A DNA stretch of 64,000 nt from Shimwellia blattae DSM 4481 = NBRC 105725 (GTDB taxonomy: Bacteria; Pseudomonadota; Gammaproteobacteria; Enterobacterales; Enterobacteriaceae): contig NC_017910.1 in the NCBI RefSeq assembly GCF_000262305.1, forward strand, positions 434,001 to 498,000. The letters run 5' to 3'. Below the pieces are notes generated by a model. It saw only the letters and a program-made list of their open reading frames with translations. It was not told the origin of the DNA and did no database searches. The translations under genes were made by a program, and so were the position numbers. This document shows, piece by piece, positions 25,616 to 33,581 of the stretch; position 1 is the first letter of the stretch, and every line of letters starts with the position of its first letter.

Positions 25616-25816
25616 TCAGGCGATGGACGGGTGCTTTTTGCTGGTGCTGGCCTCCTGAATAATGGCCTCCAGCTCGTTCATCATTTGCTCTATGCTGAGC
25701 TCATCAGCCCCGGGGGTTATCACCGGTGTGGCTGACATCAGAGTACCGGATGCCGTTGTCTTTAACTGCCCGGCGGGTTTCACGGTACGTTTCTTGCGGC
25801 TTACTTTCTTACCCAC
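25616..25816 (-). CDS. yhaL: YhaL-like small protein
   Basis: A 66-residue protein with a very basic N-terminus (MGKKVSRKKRTVKPAG) and an acidic amphipathic C-terminal half (MMNELEAIIQEAS) that matches the MLSELEAIVADAE end of E. coli YhaL. It lies 29 bases downstream of yhaK, the same neighbourhood as in E. coli. Function unknown; the middle segment is longer than in E. coli. Confidence 0.7.
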   Translation of the reverse strand: MGKKVSRKKRTVKPAGQLKTTASGTLMSATPVITPGADELSIEQMMNELEAIIQEASTSKKHPSIA

Positions 25817-25845
25817 AGCTCGCTCCTTTTAGCTGATTTGTGTAT

Positions 25846-26547
25846 TTACACCGGTAAATCTATCAGTAAAGCGCGCAAAGGCGAATCGGCAACCAGGGTA
25901 ATGTTAGCTTCATCACTAATAAAAGCGCCATCGCCACAGGTCAGGGCTGTTTTTTGTGCCGACTGGGCAGTGGCATGTACCGAGCCGTGAATCGATTGCA
26001 GATAAGCCCGCGGCCCGTGCAGGTGAAAACGCATCTGCTCGCCCTGGTTCAGTTCGATATGGTGGATCCATACCTGCTGGCGCAGGATCAGGCTGTCTGC
26101 TTCGCCATCCGGGGAGGCCAGGAGCTGGTGGCAACCCTCACTGAGCAGGATTTTCTGTACCGGCGGGTTTTCCCGATCCGGGCAGGCGTCCAGCCAGAGT
26201 TGCAGGCGGGTCAGTTCCCGGTCTTTACTGATGTTCTGCTCGCAGTAGCTTACCCCTTCACGGGTGGCTATCAGCACGGCTTCACCGGCGCGGGCCTGAA
26301 TGTGGTCCCCGTCGCTGTTGCGGTATTCTGCTTCGCCATCCAGCACCAGGTTGAGAATATCCACCTTCGGATAGGTGCGCGGCTGGAAACTGGCGCCAGG
26401 GGCCAGCACTTCCTGGTTCAGCGCCCGCAGGGAGGCATAGCGTAATAATTTCGGGTCAAAATAGTGGCCAAAAGAAAAGGTATAACGAGCCTTCAGCCAT
26501 CCATAGTCAGCTTGCCCACACTGTTTGACTGTTCTTGGCGTGATCAT
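25846..26547 (-). CDS. yhaK: Pirin-family bicupin YhaK
   Basis: A 233-residue pirin-like cytoplasmic protein, the same length as E. coli YhaK, proposed as a redox or nitrosative stress sensor. It starts MITPRTVKQCGQADYGW; nine more codons are open upstream but lack homology. The cupin segment ARYTFSFGHYFDPKLL (about 20-35) and the conserved end ISDEANITLVADSPLRALLIDLPV (read in parts) are diagnostic. It is divergent from yhaJ, whose product regulates this region in E. coli. Confidence 0.95.
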   Translation of the reverse strand: MITPRTVKQCGQADYGWLKARYTFSFGHYFDPKLLRYASLRALNQEVLAPGASFQPRTYPKVDILNLVLDGEAEYRNSDGDHIQARAGEAVLIATREGVSYCEQNISKDRELTRLQLWLDACPDRENPPVQKILLSEGCHQLLASPDGEADSLILRQQVWIHHIELNQGEQMRFHLHGPRAYLQSIHGSVHATAQSAQKTALTCGDGAFISDEANITLVADSPLRALLIDLPV

Positions 26548-26648
26548 AATTAACCTCTCTTTGCATGGGTCCATGTTAAAACGCTGGACGCTGTATTGTT
26601 AGCCAGTTAATCTGCTGGGTATGTTCAAAATTCCTGAATGAGAAAACC

Positions 26649-27554
26649 ATGTCTAAAGAGCGAGCTTTAACGCTGGAAGCGTTGCGCGTTATGGATGCTA
26701 TTGATCGCCGGGGAAGTTTTGCTGCCGCTGCTGATGAACTGGGACGGGTACCTTCCGCGCTGAGCTATACCATGCAAAAGCTGGAAGAAGAGCTGGATGT
26801 GGTGCTGTTTGATCGCTCCGGCCACAGAACCAAATTTACTAACGTCGGGCGGATGATCCTGGAGCGCGGGCGTGTGCTGCTGGAAGCCGCAGACAAGCTC
26901 ACCGTGGATGCCGAAGCGCTGGCCCGGGGCTGGGAAACCCATCTGACCATCGTGACCGAGGCGATTGTGCCCAGCGTGTCGCTGTATCCGCTGGTGGGGA
27001 AACTGGCGGAAAAAGCCAATACCCAGCTCTCGATTCTGACCGAGGTGCTGGCCGGTGCCTGGGAGAGCCTGGAGCAGGGCAAAGCCGATATTGTGATAGC
27101 CCCGGATCTGCATTTTCGCTCCTCGTCGGAGATAAACTCCCGCAAGCTGTATAAAGTGCTGAGTGTCTATGTGGCGGCGCCGGATCACCCGATCCACCAG
27201 GAGCCTGAGCCGCTGGCAGATGCCACCCGGGTTAAATATCGCGGGATAGCCGTGGCGGATACTGCCCGGGAGCGCCCGGCGGTGACCGTATCGCTGCTGG
27301 ATAAGCAACCGCGCCTGACGGTCAGCACCCTGGAAGATAAGCGCCGGGCGCTGTTGCAGGGGCTGGGGATGGGGACCATGCCTTATCCGATGGTGGAAAA
27401 AGATATTGAAGAGGGGCGCCTGCGGGTAGTGAGCCCGGAGGCGACCATGGAGATCGACATTATTATGGCCTGGCGGCGGGACAGCATGGGCGAGGCGAAG
27501 TCATGGTGCCTGCGCGAGATCCCGAAGCAACTGAAAAGCGCCATGGCAAACTGA
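26649..27554 (+). CDS. yhaJ: LysR-type regulator YhaJ
   Basis: A 301-residue LysR-family activator. The N-terminal helix-turn-helix (ALRVMDAIDRRGSFAAAADELGRV, read in parts) is nearly identical to E. coli YhaJ, which responds to trihydroxybenzene-like aromatic compounds and activates yhaK and yqjF. The effector domain (about 90-300) ends RRDSMGEAKSWCLREIPK. It is divergent from yhaK with 101 bases between the starts. The presence of yqjF (29176) fits a conserved YhaJ regulon. Confidence 0.95.
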   Translation: MSKERALTLEALRVMDAIDRRGSFAAAADELGRVPSALSYTMQKLEEELDVVLFDRSGHRTKFTNVGRMILERGRVLLEAADKLTVDAEALARGWETHLTIVTEAIVPSVSLYPLVGKLAEKANTQLSILTEVLAGAWESLEQGKADIVIAPDLHFRSSSEINSRKLYKVLSVYVAAPDHPIHQEPEPLADATRVKYRGIAVADTARERPAVTVSLLDKQPRLTVSTLEDKRRALLQGLGMGTMPYPMVEKDIEEGRLRVVSPEATMEIDIIMAWRRDSMGEAKSWCLREIPKQLKSAMAN

Positions 27555-27555
27555 A

Positions 27556-27574
27556 AACCCCGCAAGGCGGGGTC
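27556..27574 (-). terminator. Terminator between yhaJ and yhaH
   Basis: CCCCGC and GCGGGG pair around an AAG loop, followed on the minus strand by TTTT, which suits yhaH. Confidence 0.7.
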
Positions 27575-27578
27575 AGGG

Positions 27579-27947
27579 CTAGTAAGCGTAGTCTTTCGGG
27601 CTCGGGCCGTAGCGGTTATCCCCTGAGGTGCCCGCCTGGCAGCTGAACACAAAGATAATCAGCCAGCCAACCACCGGGATAATCAGCAGTAATAACCACC
27701 ATGCGGAGCGGTCGGTATCGTGCAGGCGGCGGAACAGCACAGCCCAGTAAGGGAGAAAAATAAAGAGCCCGTAGAGTGTTGTCAGTAAGGGTTGGTCGCC
27801 AGAGATTTTCATCCCGGTGATATTGTCAATGATCCCCAGAACCGCACTGAGGATCAGGTTAACCAGAATAAACATCCAGTATTCTTTGCGCCGGGCCCGG
27901 CCACTAAACCCAAGATAATTTCGTATTACTTTCAGATACCAGTCCAT
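27579..27947 (-). CDS. yhaH: DUF805 inner-membrane protein YhaH
   Basis: A 122-residue membrane protein with the DUF805 signature: MDWYLKVIRNYLGFSGRARRKEYWMF (read in parts), then four hydrophobic segments and FRRLHDTDRSAWWLL. Function unknown. Convergent with yhaJ. Confidence 0.92.
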   Translation of the reverse strand: MDWYLKVIRNYLGFSGRARRKEYWMFILVNLILSAVLGIIDNITGMKISGDQPLLTTLYGLFIFLPYWAVLFRRLHDTDRSAWWLLLLIIPVVGWLIIFVFSCQAGTSGDNRYGPSPKDYAY

Positions 27948-28095
27948 TTGTCATCCTGCCTCAGTTTCATTTTCCCGCCAGCCACTTGACGGTCTGCTGA
28001 TTATAGCAAGCGTAGCCGGGAAAACGGATGAGGTAAACGATGAACAGGCAAGGTTTTATACAGCAGGCCGCAGGAAGCGGCGCTGCTGTTTATGG

Positions 28096-29082
28096 TCAGG
28101 CGTACTGCCGGTCGCGCCCGTGGGGGGCAGTCAGATCCTGGCGCGGTCCGATGGAGATAATCCCCGTCGGGTTGATGGTTTTATGGCTGCGGAAATAGTG
28201 GTTGCGGATATGGTCGAAATTCACCGTACCGGCGATGCCGGGCATCTGGTAAATGTCGCGCAGGAAGCCATACAGGTTCGGATAGTCGCTTATCCTCTGC
28301 CAGTCACACTTAAAGTGGGTAACGTAGACCGGGTCAAAGCGTACCAGGGTGGTCCACAGGCGGATGTCCGCCTCGGTGAGCTGATCGCCGGTAAGGTAAC
28401 GGCGATGGGACAGGATCGTTTCAAGCCGCTCCAGAGAGCGGAATACCTGGTTTACCGCGTCGCTGTAGGCTTCCTGGGTGGTGGCGAACCCGGCTTTGTA
28501 TACCCCGTTGTTGACCGTGTCATAGATCCAGCCGTTTAACTCATCAATCTGGTCGCGCAATTCACCGGGGTAAAAATTCCCCGGGCGGGCGCCAAGATGA
28601 TCAAAAGCGGTATTAAACATGCGGATAATTTCTGAAGACTCATTGCTGACAATGGTCTGGTTTTGCTTATCCCACAGGACCGGTACGGTCACCCGGCCAC
28701 TGTAGTGCGGATCGGCTTTCAGGTAGATCTGATACAGATAGTCGAGGTGGTAGAGGCTGTCGCCGGTGGCGCCGGGGAAGTCTGTGGCGAAGGTCCAGCC
28801 GTGCTCCAGCATCAGCGGGTGCACCACCGAAACGGAAACCAGCGACTCCAGCCCTTTTAACTGCCGGACAATCAGCGTGCGGTGGGCCCAGGGGCAGGCC
28901 AGGGAAACATACAGATGGTAGCGGTTCTTCTCAGCGATAAAGCCCGGCTCGCCACCGGGACCGGTGCTGCCGTCTGCTGTCAGCCAGTTGCGAAATGCCG
29001 CCGCAGAGCGCTGAAAACGCCCGCCTGTTGATTTGGTATCGTACCAGGTGTCCTGCCAGACACCATCGACCAGTAAGCCCAT
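28096..29082 (-). CDS. yqjG: Glutathionyl-hydroquinone reductase YqjG
   Basis: A 328-residue Xi-class glutathione transferase that reduces glutathionyl-hydroquinones. The catalytic cysteine lies in SLACPWAHR (about 60-68). The GST C-terminal domain includes YLTGDQLTEADIRLWTTL and ends near GRDRQYA. MGLLVDGVWQDTWYDTKSTGG at 29082 is the conserved start; five further codons upstream are not. It lies 93 bases downstream of yqjF on the same strand. Confidence 0.95.
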   Translation of the reverse strand: MGLLVDGVWQDTWYDTKSTGGRFQRSAAAFRNWLTADGSTGPGGEPGFIAEKNRYHLYVSLACPWAHRTLIVRQLKGLESLVSVSVVHPLMLEHGWTFATDFPGATGDSLYHLDYLYQIYLKADPHYSGRVTVPVLWDKQNQTIVSNESSEIIRMFNTAFDHLGARPGNFYPGELRDQIDELNGWIYDTVNNGVYKAGFATTQEAYSDAVNQVFRSLERLETILSHRRYLTGDQLTEADIRLWTTLVRFDPVYVTHFKCDWQRISDYPNLYGFLRDIYQMPGIAGTVNFDHIRNHYFRSHKTINPTGIISIGPRQDLTAPHGRDRQYA

Positions 29083-29175
29083 TTTCCCCTCCTGCAACCA
29101 GAGACAACGTGAGCGGGAAAGTGCCCGCTCACAGTATGACTGAGTATATACCTGCGTGACTGCCCGTGTGGCCGG

Positions 29176-29568
29176 TTACCAGTTTTTGTTCAGTACCCGG
29201 TCCAGGCTGAAGCGGCCCGGGCCTGTCAGGAACAGCAGCAGGTAGCCACCGGCGATGGTCAGGTTTTTCATAAACATAATCTGGTTCGTTGCGTCTGCGA
29301 AGTTATCGTGGAACAAAAACGCAGTCAGCAGCGTAAACAGTGCGGTAATGATAGCGGTCGTCCGGGTCAGGAAACCAAACAGGATGCCCAGTCCGCCGCC
29401 AAACTCCAGCAGGATAGTCAGGGGCAGGAAGAACCCGGGAACACCCATGGATTCCATATATTGCTGGGTGCCGCTATAAGCGGTGATTTTGCCCCAGCCT
29501 GCCACGATAAACAGTACCGGCATCAGAATACGTGCGATCAGAATGCCAACATCTTCGAATTTTTTCAT
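29176..29568 (-). CDS. yqjF: DoxX-family inner-membrane protein YqjF
   Basis: A 130-residue four-helix DoxX-like quinone-associated membrane protein. It starts MKKFEDVGILIARILMPVLFIVAGW, with GKITAY and GFFLPLTILLEFGGGLGIL following. In E. coli it is induced by degraded dinitrotoluene products through YhaJ, whose gene lies nearby at 26649. Confidence 0.93.
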   Translation of the reverse strand: MKKFEDVGILIARILMPVLFIVAGWGKITAYSGTQQYMESMGVPGFFLPLTILLEFGGGLGILFGFLTRTTAIITALFTLLTAFLFHDNFADATNQIMFMKNLTIAGGYLLLFLTGPGRFSLDRVLNKNW

Positions 29569-29781
29569 TTTCCGCTCCAGAAAACCCTGTGAAATATACG
29601 TGTGTTTTTCAGGAATGCCTCAGCAATTTCAGTAAGCTGGCGGCAATGCCCTTCGATGAAGTGCATAGTAGGATTATCCGGCGGGGATTGTTAGCGAGAA
29701 AAACTGTCAATTTTCTTCAAAATAACTGACATTGAGTGATATAGCATAAATGGCCGCAGCCCGGGACGACCGGGCGGCGGA

Positions 29782-30075
29782 TTAACGGCGGGTAAGGCGC
29801 AGGGCTTTACGGATAAGCCGCCAGCTGCTCCACAGCCCGATACCGCGCTTTACGGTTCGTCCCAGAAAGCGGGGATGGCGTACTCCCCACAGGGCCATCA
29901 GGCTACTGCCGGCAACCAGCCAGGTTTGCAGGTGCTGTATGCGGAGCCAGCCCCTGTCGAGCGGGGCTGTGGCGGCAAGCCACTCCTGGCTGCTGTGGTG
30001 TAGCGCGCGCCGCTGCTGGTGGATCTCCTCCAGCAGGCTGGCTTTCTGTGCTGCGCGTTGCTGGCGGGTACTCAT
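29782..30075 (-). CDS. yqjK: YqjK-like protein
   Basis: A 97-residue basic protein with one hydrophobic segment (about 52-65, WLVAGSSLMALWGV). The start MSTRQQRAAQKASLLEEIHQQR at 30075 overlaps the yqjE stop (ATGA), indicating coupling; a longer frame to 30165 is out of keeping with that. It ends the yqjC-yqjD-yqjE-yqjK run. Function unknown. Confidence 0.88.
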   Translation of the reverse strand: MSTRQQRAAQKASLLEEIHQQRRALHHSSQEWLAATAPLDRGWLRIQHLQTWLVAGSSLMALWGVRHPRFLGRTVKRGIGLWSSWRLIRKALRLTRR

Positions 30076-30467
30076 TGATCGTCTTCCAGCAGGTCGCGGT
30101 CTTTTTTCAGCTCCTGGCGGGAGTGAAACAGCAGTGTTGAGCGCTTCGCCGCGGAAAGGGTCCACAGCCCACCGGCAATGGCAAGGACAAAGAGAATTGC
30201 CGTTGTCCAGATGAGCACCTGCAGGCGGTACTGCGGATCGACTGCCCAGATAATCATTACCAGCAGGCTCATTAAGCCAAAAGCGGTGAACAGTAACGTG
30301 AGCCCGGTGGCGAGCAACAGCCGGAACAGGCGCGATTTCTCTTCTTCGAGCTCAACGATAGCCAGTCTCAGGCGGGTTTCAGCAATACCGACCAGCAGCG
30401 TTAAGATGCGCTGGCCGGTATTCAGGACGCTTTTCCCCGGCCCCTGGGGTATGCGGGAGTCAGCCAT
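30072..30467 (-). CDS. yqjE: Membrane protein YqjE (Actin_deacetylase/phage holin family III-like)
   Basis: A 131-residue protein with two strong hydrophobic helices (about 50-74 and 82-105) and charged ends, of the YqjE/phage-holin-III-like family. It forms a translational overlap with yqjK and follows yqjD after 2 bases. In E. coli the yqjCDEK genes are stationary-phase expressed. Confidence 0.9.
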   Translation of the reverse strand: MADSRIPQGPGKSVLNTGQRILTLLVGIAETRLRLAIVELEEEKSRLFRLLLATGLTLLFTAFGLMSLLVMIIWAVDPQYRLQVLIWTTAILFVLAIAGGLWTLSAAKRSTLLFHSRQELKKDRDLLEDDQ

Positions 30468-30469
30468 GT

Positions 30470-30772
30470 TTAGCGGCGGGTCAGTAATACACCCAGCACC
30501 AGGCCCACTGCGGCACCGATACCGACACCGGCCCAGGGTTTTTCATGTACATAGTCATCGGCGCGGGTGGCGGCCTCGCGGGTCTGGCGGGCAATCGCGT
30601 CGCCTGTTTCGGTCAGGCGGGCACGGCTTTCTTTCAGGGCCCGTTGCGCTTTGTCGCGCAGCCTTTCCACTTCATCTTTGGATTTTTCACTGGAGGAGCT
30701 CAGCACTTCTTCCAGGGTGTCTGCCAGCGATTTCAGCTCGGCACGCAGTTGTTCTGAAGCATCTTTAGACAT
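30470..30772 (-). CDS. yqjD: Membrane-anchored ribosome-binding protein YqjD
   Basis: A 100-residue DUF883/ElaB family protein. A long charged helix (1-75, rich in Glu, Arg and Ala) precedes a C-terminal glycine-rich membrane anchor (VGIGAAVGLVLGVLLTRR). E. coli YqjD ties 70S and 100S ribosomes to the inner membrane in stationary phase. Confidence 0.94.
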   Translation of the reverse strand: MSKDASEQLRAELKSLADTLEEVLSSSSEKSKDEVERLRDKAQRALKESRARLTETGDAIARQTREAATRADDYVHEKPWAGVGIGAAVGLVLGVLLTRR

Positions 30773-30807
30773 AATGTTCTCCGGATAGTTGAGGGGGATC
30801 CATTTAC

Positions 30808-31176
30808 TCAGTAATCACGAGCCATTAACGTTTTCAGTTCGTGCTCTTCTTCAGCCAGTTTCTGCTCTCGCTTTGCTATCTTTGCCGGATCGCCGCTCTT
30901 GCGGGCCTGGGCAAGGTCGTGTTTTCTTTCGGCGATCTCCTGGCGCTTCTGTGCGATCGCTTTCTGATGGCTGGACTTTAGTTTTTCATCTGTACAGTTT
31001 TTTTGCACTTCTTTCAGTGCGTTTTTCAGGCCGTTTATCCGGCTCTGGTTATTATGTTTTTCCGCGTAACCAATTTCCCGTTGAATGTTCTGCTCTTTCT
31101 CACTGCAAAGTGACATCGCCTGCGCGGTGGTGGTCAGTGTGAGAAGCGCAAGAGCAAATACTGTGCGGTAATTCAT
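30808..31176 (-). CDS. yqjC: Periplasmic DUF1090 protein YqjC
   Basis: A 122-residue secreted protein. The start at 31176 (MNYRTVFALALLTLTTTAQA) gives a clean signal peptide with cleavage after TAQA; seven more codons are open upstream. The mature part is a Lys/Glu-rich coiled helix with two cysteines. It is the first gene of the yqjCDEK run. Confidence 0.9.
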   Translation of the reverse strand: MNYRTVFALALLTLTTTAQAMSLCSEKEQNIQREIGYAEKHNNQSRINGLKNALKEVQKNCTDEKLKSSHQKAIAQKRQEIAERKHDLAQARKSGDPAKIAKREQKLAEEEHELKTLMARDY

Positions 31177-31320
31177 CAGAAAATATCCATCAGCCAAAGT
31201 TATTATCAGTATCGGGCACGTATCCGGTGATGCCAGATACGTGCCAGCAAAGTAAAAGCATAGTCAGTAAGTGGTGAAAACCCAACGTGAAATTGCGCAA
31301 ATCAGAGGATTCACGTAGCG

Positions 31321-31692
31321 CTACCCCAGGTGGCGGGACTCCGGCTTAAGGCGGGAGAGCAGGCGGTCAGCAAAGTTGGCATTATCATCCTGGGCAATCA
31401 CGTAGCCCTGGGGCAGGGAGCGCAGCAGCACCGCTCTGGCTTCATTGCTTTGTTGTGCGGAGTCAAACTTTATCAGCAGCGCGTCTTTGTGTGGCGTGAT
31501 GCTTTTAAAAGCGATGCCGTTGGCATTGAGATGGTGCCAGACAAAAAAACCATCCGGTGTGGCGACACCACTCTGGGTGGCGCGGATCTCCAGGGTTGCC
31601 TCTTTGTGCTGCAACACCGACCACATCGCCACGGCAATCGCCAGGCACAGGAATAACCAGGTCAGGTGACGTAATAAAAATCTGTTACTCAT
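31321..31692 (-). CDS. mzrA: EnvZ/OmpR modulator MzrA
   Basis: A 123-residue inner-membrane protein with one N-terminal helix (LLRHLTWLFLCLAIAVAMW) and a periplasmic domain. In E. coli MzrA binds EnvZ and links CpxAR to EnvZ/OmpR signalling. It lies 13 bases after yqjA, with which it is cotranscribed. Confidence 0.92.
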   Translation of the reverse strand: MSNRFLLRHLTWLFLCLAIAVAMWSVLQHKEATLEIRATQSGVATPDGFFVWHHLNANGIAFKSITPHKDALLIKFDSAQQSNEARAVLLRSLPQGYVIAQDDNANFADRLLSRLKPESRHLG

Positions 31693-31705
31693 GATAGTTC
31701 AAACG

Positions 31706-32371
31706 TTAACCCCGGTTGTTACGGTACTTTTTCTTCCAGACCACCACCAGAGAGCCCACCAGGCCGATAACCAGTAACACGACCGGCAGCAGCATCAGGC
31801 AGGACATCAGCGCGTCTTCGTACTTATGAAAGACCGGCGTGTTGCCCAGCAGGTAGCCCAGAGAGGTGAGTATCAGCACCCACAGCAGGCCGCTCATCCA
31901 GTTAAAAAACTGAAAGCGCATATTATTCAGGCCGGAGATCCCGGCGATGGTGGGCAGAAGTGTACGTACAAACGCAATAAACCGCGCGATCAGGAGTGCT
32001 GAAAGCCCGTGTTTATGAAAGAGATGGTGTGAGCGCTGGTGGTAATGGGCAGGCAGATGGGAGAGCCAGTTTTGTACGATCCTGGTGTTCCCCAGCCAGC
32101 GGCCCTGAATATAGCTGAGCCAGCATCCCAGGCTGGCGGCTGCGGTCAGCAGCATGATGGTGGGCACGTAGTCCATCGCGTCTTTGGCTATCAGAACACC
32201 GACCAGAATCAGCAGGCTGTCGCCGGGTAAAAATGCCGCAGGCAGCAGACCGTTTTCCAGAAACAGAATCATGAACAGGACGAAATAGAGCATGCCAATC
32301 ATCGACGGATTAGCAAGAGTGTCAAAATCCTGACTCCATAATGCATTCAGCAGTTGAGATAAAAGTTCCAT
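31706..32371 (-). CDS. yqjA: DedA-family membrane protein YqjA
   Basis: A 221-residue DedA family (SNARE-associated/VTT domain) transporter needed with YghB for membrane energetics and cell division in E. coli, and for alkaline tolerance. The segment ENGLLPAAFLPGDSLLILVG (about 40-59) holds the conserved acidic residue, and ARFIAFVRTLLPTIAGISG carries the essential arginine pair region. CpxR activates it in E. coli. Confidence 0.95.
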   Translation of the reverse strand: MELLSQLLNALWSQDFDTLANPSMIGMLYFVLFMILFLENGLLPAAFLPGDSLLILVGVLIAKDAMDYVPTIMLLTAAASLGCWLSYIQGRWLGNTRIVQNWLSHLPAHYHQRSHHLFHKHGLSALLIARFIAFVRTLLPTIAGISGLNNMRFQFFNWMSGLLWVLILTSLGYLLGNTPVFHKYEDALMSCLMLLPVVLLVIGLVGSLVVVWKKKYRNNRG

Positions 32372-32686
32372 TCATTAATCCTGGCGTAACAAACAACATA
32401 CCCGCATCAGAGCGGACAAATAACGCAGGCAGCCGGTGTGAATGGCGACCTGTTGTCAGGGTCTTACTAACGTCACTATTCCATGTGGGGGCAATCTGGC
32501 GTGAAACGTTTCCGCGCAGCGCGCTTACTTTAGCGAGCAAATGCTTCTGATTGTAACAAAGCGCGCTAATAAACGTCAGTATTATTGCGCGTAATTACGA
32601 TGAGATTGTTGCCGAGGGAGGAGGTGGAGGCGAGGGGTTTTACAAAGGCTGACACAACACATGGTTTGCTTACCCCCGGCCGGGTG
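32372..32686. other. yqjA-exuR intergenic region
   Basis: A 315-base gap between exuR (ending 32687) and yqjA (starting 32371), both on the minus strand. It should carry the yqjA-mzrA promoter. No gene, repeat or clear binding site was recognised; Cpx boxes could not be assigned by eye. Confidence 0.4.
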
Positions 32687-33463
32687 TTACTTGATGCTGT
32701 TCGCGGCGGTGTCCAGATGCACAACGGGATTCTCCGCAAACAGGTAGCGGTCCGCGTTGAATTCAAAATCGTCGGTGGTTTCGTTAAACAGCATGATTTT
32801 GGTGTTCTCAAGGTGCTGCCACATCGCCAGTTTCGCAGCATGGGGATCTTTGCGAATAAGGGCCTTGAGGATACGGTCATGATCTTCACACCAGTGATCG
32901 ACTGTGCGCTCATCGATGTGCTCATGCAGTTTTTTCCAGTACGGGTTATGGGCGCGCTGGGTCCACATTTTTTCCACAATGGCCGCCAGCGCCGTGTTCT
33001 GGGTCGCCAGTGCGACCTGAACATGGAACTGCAGATCCCATTCGGAATCGCGAAAACACTCTTCGTTCCGGGCTTTATCCTGGATTTCCAGCAGTTTGAT
33101 AATGTCCTGCTTGGTTACCTGGGTGGCGGCAAACTCCGCGATATTGCTCTCGATTAACTGGCGCGCCTGTAACAGCTCAAAGGGGCCGTAGTTGGCGAAC
33201 TCCATGGCGTCGTTATGGGGCTGGTGGTGTTTTGCGAGGTTTGAAATAACGTGGATACCGGAGCCTTTGCGCACCTCAACATAGCCTTCCACTTCCAGCA
33301 TGATGATGGCTTCACGAACTACCGTACGGCTGACGTTCTTCTCTTCAGCGATAAAACGCTCTGCCGGTAATTTTTCCCCCACCGGGTAGCTGCCGCTTTC
33401 AATACGATCTTTAAGCTCAGCGGCGAGTTGCTGGTACAGGCGGCGGGATTCCGTGATTTCCAT
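32687..33463 (-). CDS. exuR: Hexuronate regulon repressor ExuR
   Basis: A 258-residue FadR-subfamily GntR regulator, released from DNA by galacturonate derivatives. The winged helix spans about 8-75 (LPAERFIAEEKNVSRTVVREAI, read in parts), and the FCD effector domain follows, with the metal-site histidines in DLQFHVQVA and the HWCEDHDRIL region. It sits downstream of exuT with its own upstream gap. Candidate operators lie at 33501-33518 and upstream of uxaC. Confidence 0.95.
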   Translation of the reverse strand: MEITESRRLYQQLAAELKDRIESGSYPVGEKLPAERFIAEEKNVSRTVVREAIIMLEVEGYVEVRKGSGIHVISNLAKHHQPHNDAMEFANYGPFELLQARQLIESNIAEFAATQVTKQDIIKLLEIQDKARNEECFRDSEWDLQFHVQVALATQNTALAAIVEKMWTQRAHNPYWKKLHEHIDERTVDHWCEDHDRILKALIRKDPHAAKLAMWQHLENTKIMLFNETTDDFEFNADRYLFAENPVVHLDTAANSIK

Positions 33464-33500
33464 AAGTGGCTCCTGGTTCCGGATAAGGCGAGGGGTCGTG

Positions 33501-33518
33501 ACTTGTTATACCACTTTT
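33501..33518. promoter_or_regulatory. Candidate ExuR/UxuR operator upstream of exuR
   Basis: ACTTGTTATACCACTTTT resembles the enterobacterial ExuR/UxuR half-symmetric site (AAATTGGTATACCAATTT) mainly in TATACCA. It lies 38 bases before the exuR start and suggests autoregulation. Confidence 0.4.
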
Positions 33519-33546
33519 AACAACCGCTCACCACTCAAGGTGAACG

Positions 33547-33570
33547 AAAAGCCGCCCGGAGGCGGCCTTT
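33547..33570 (-). terminator. Terminator after exuT
   Basis: GCCGCC and GGCGGC pair around CGGA, followed by TTTTC on the minus strand. It also has a T-run in the other direction. Confidence 0.8.
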
Positions 33571-33581
33571 TCGGGATTTTA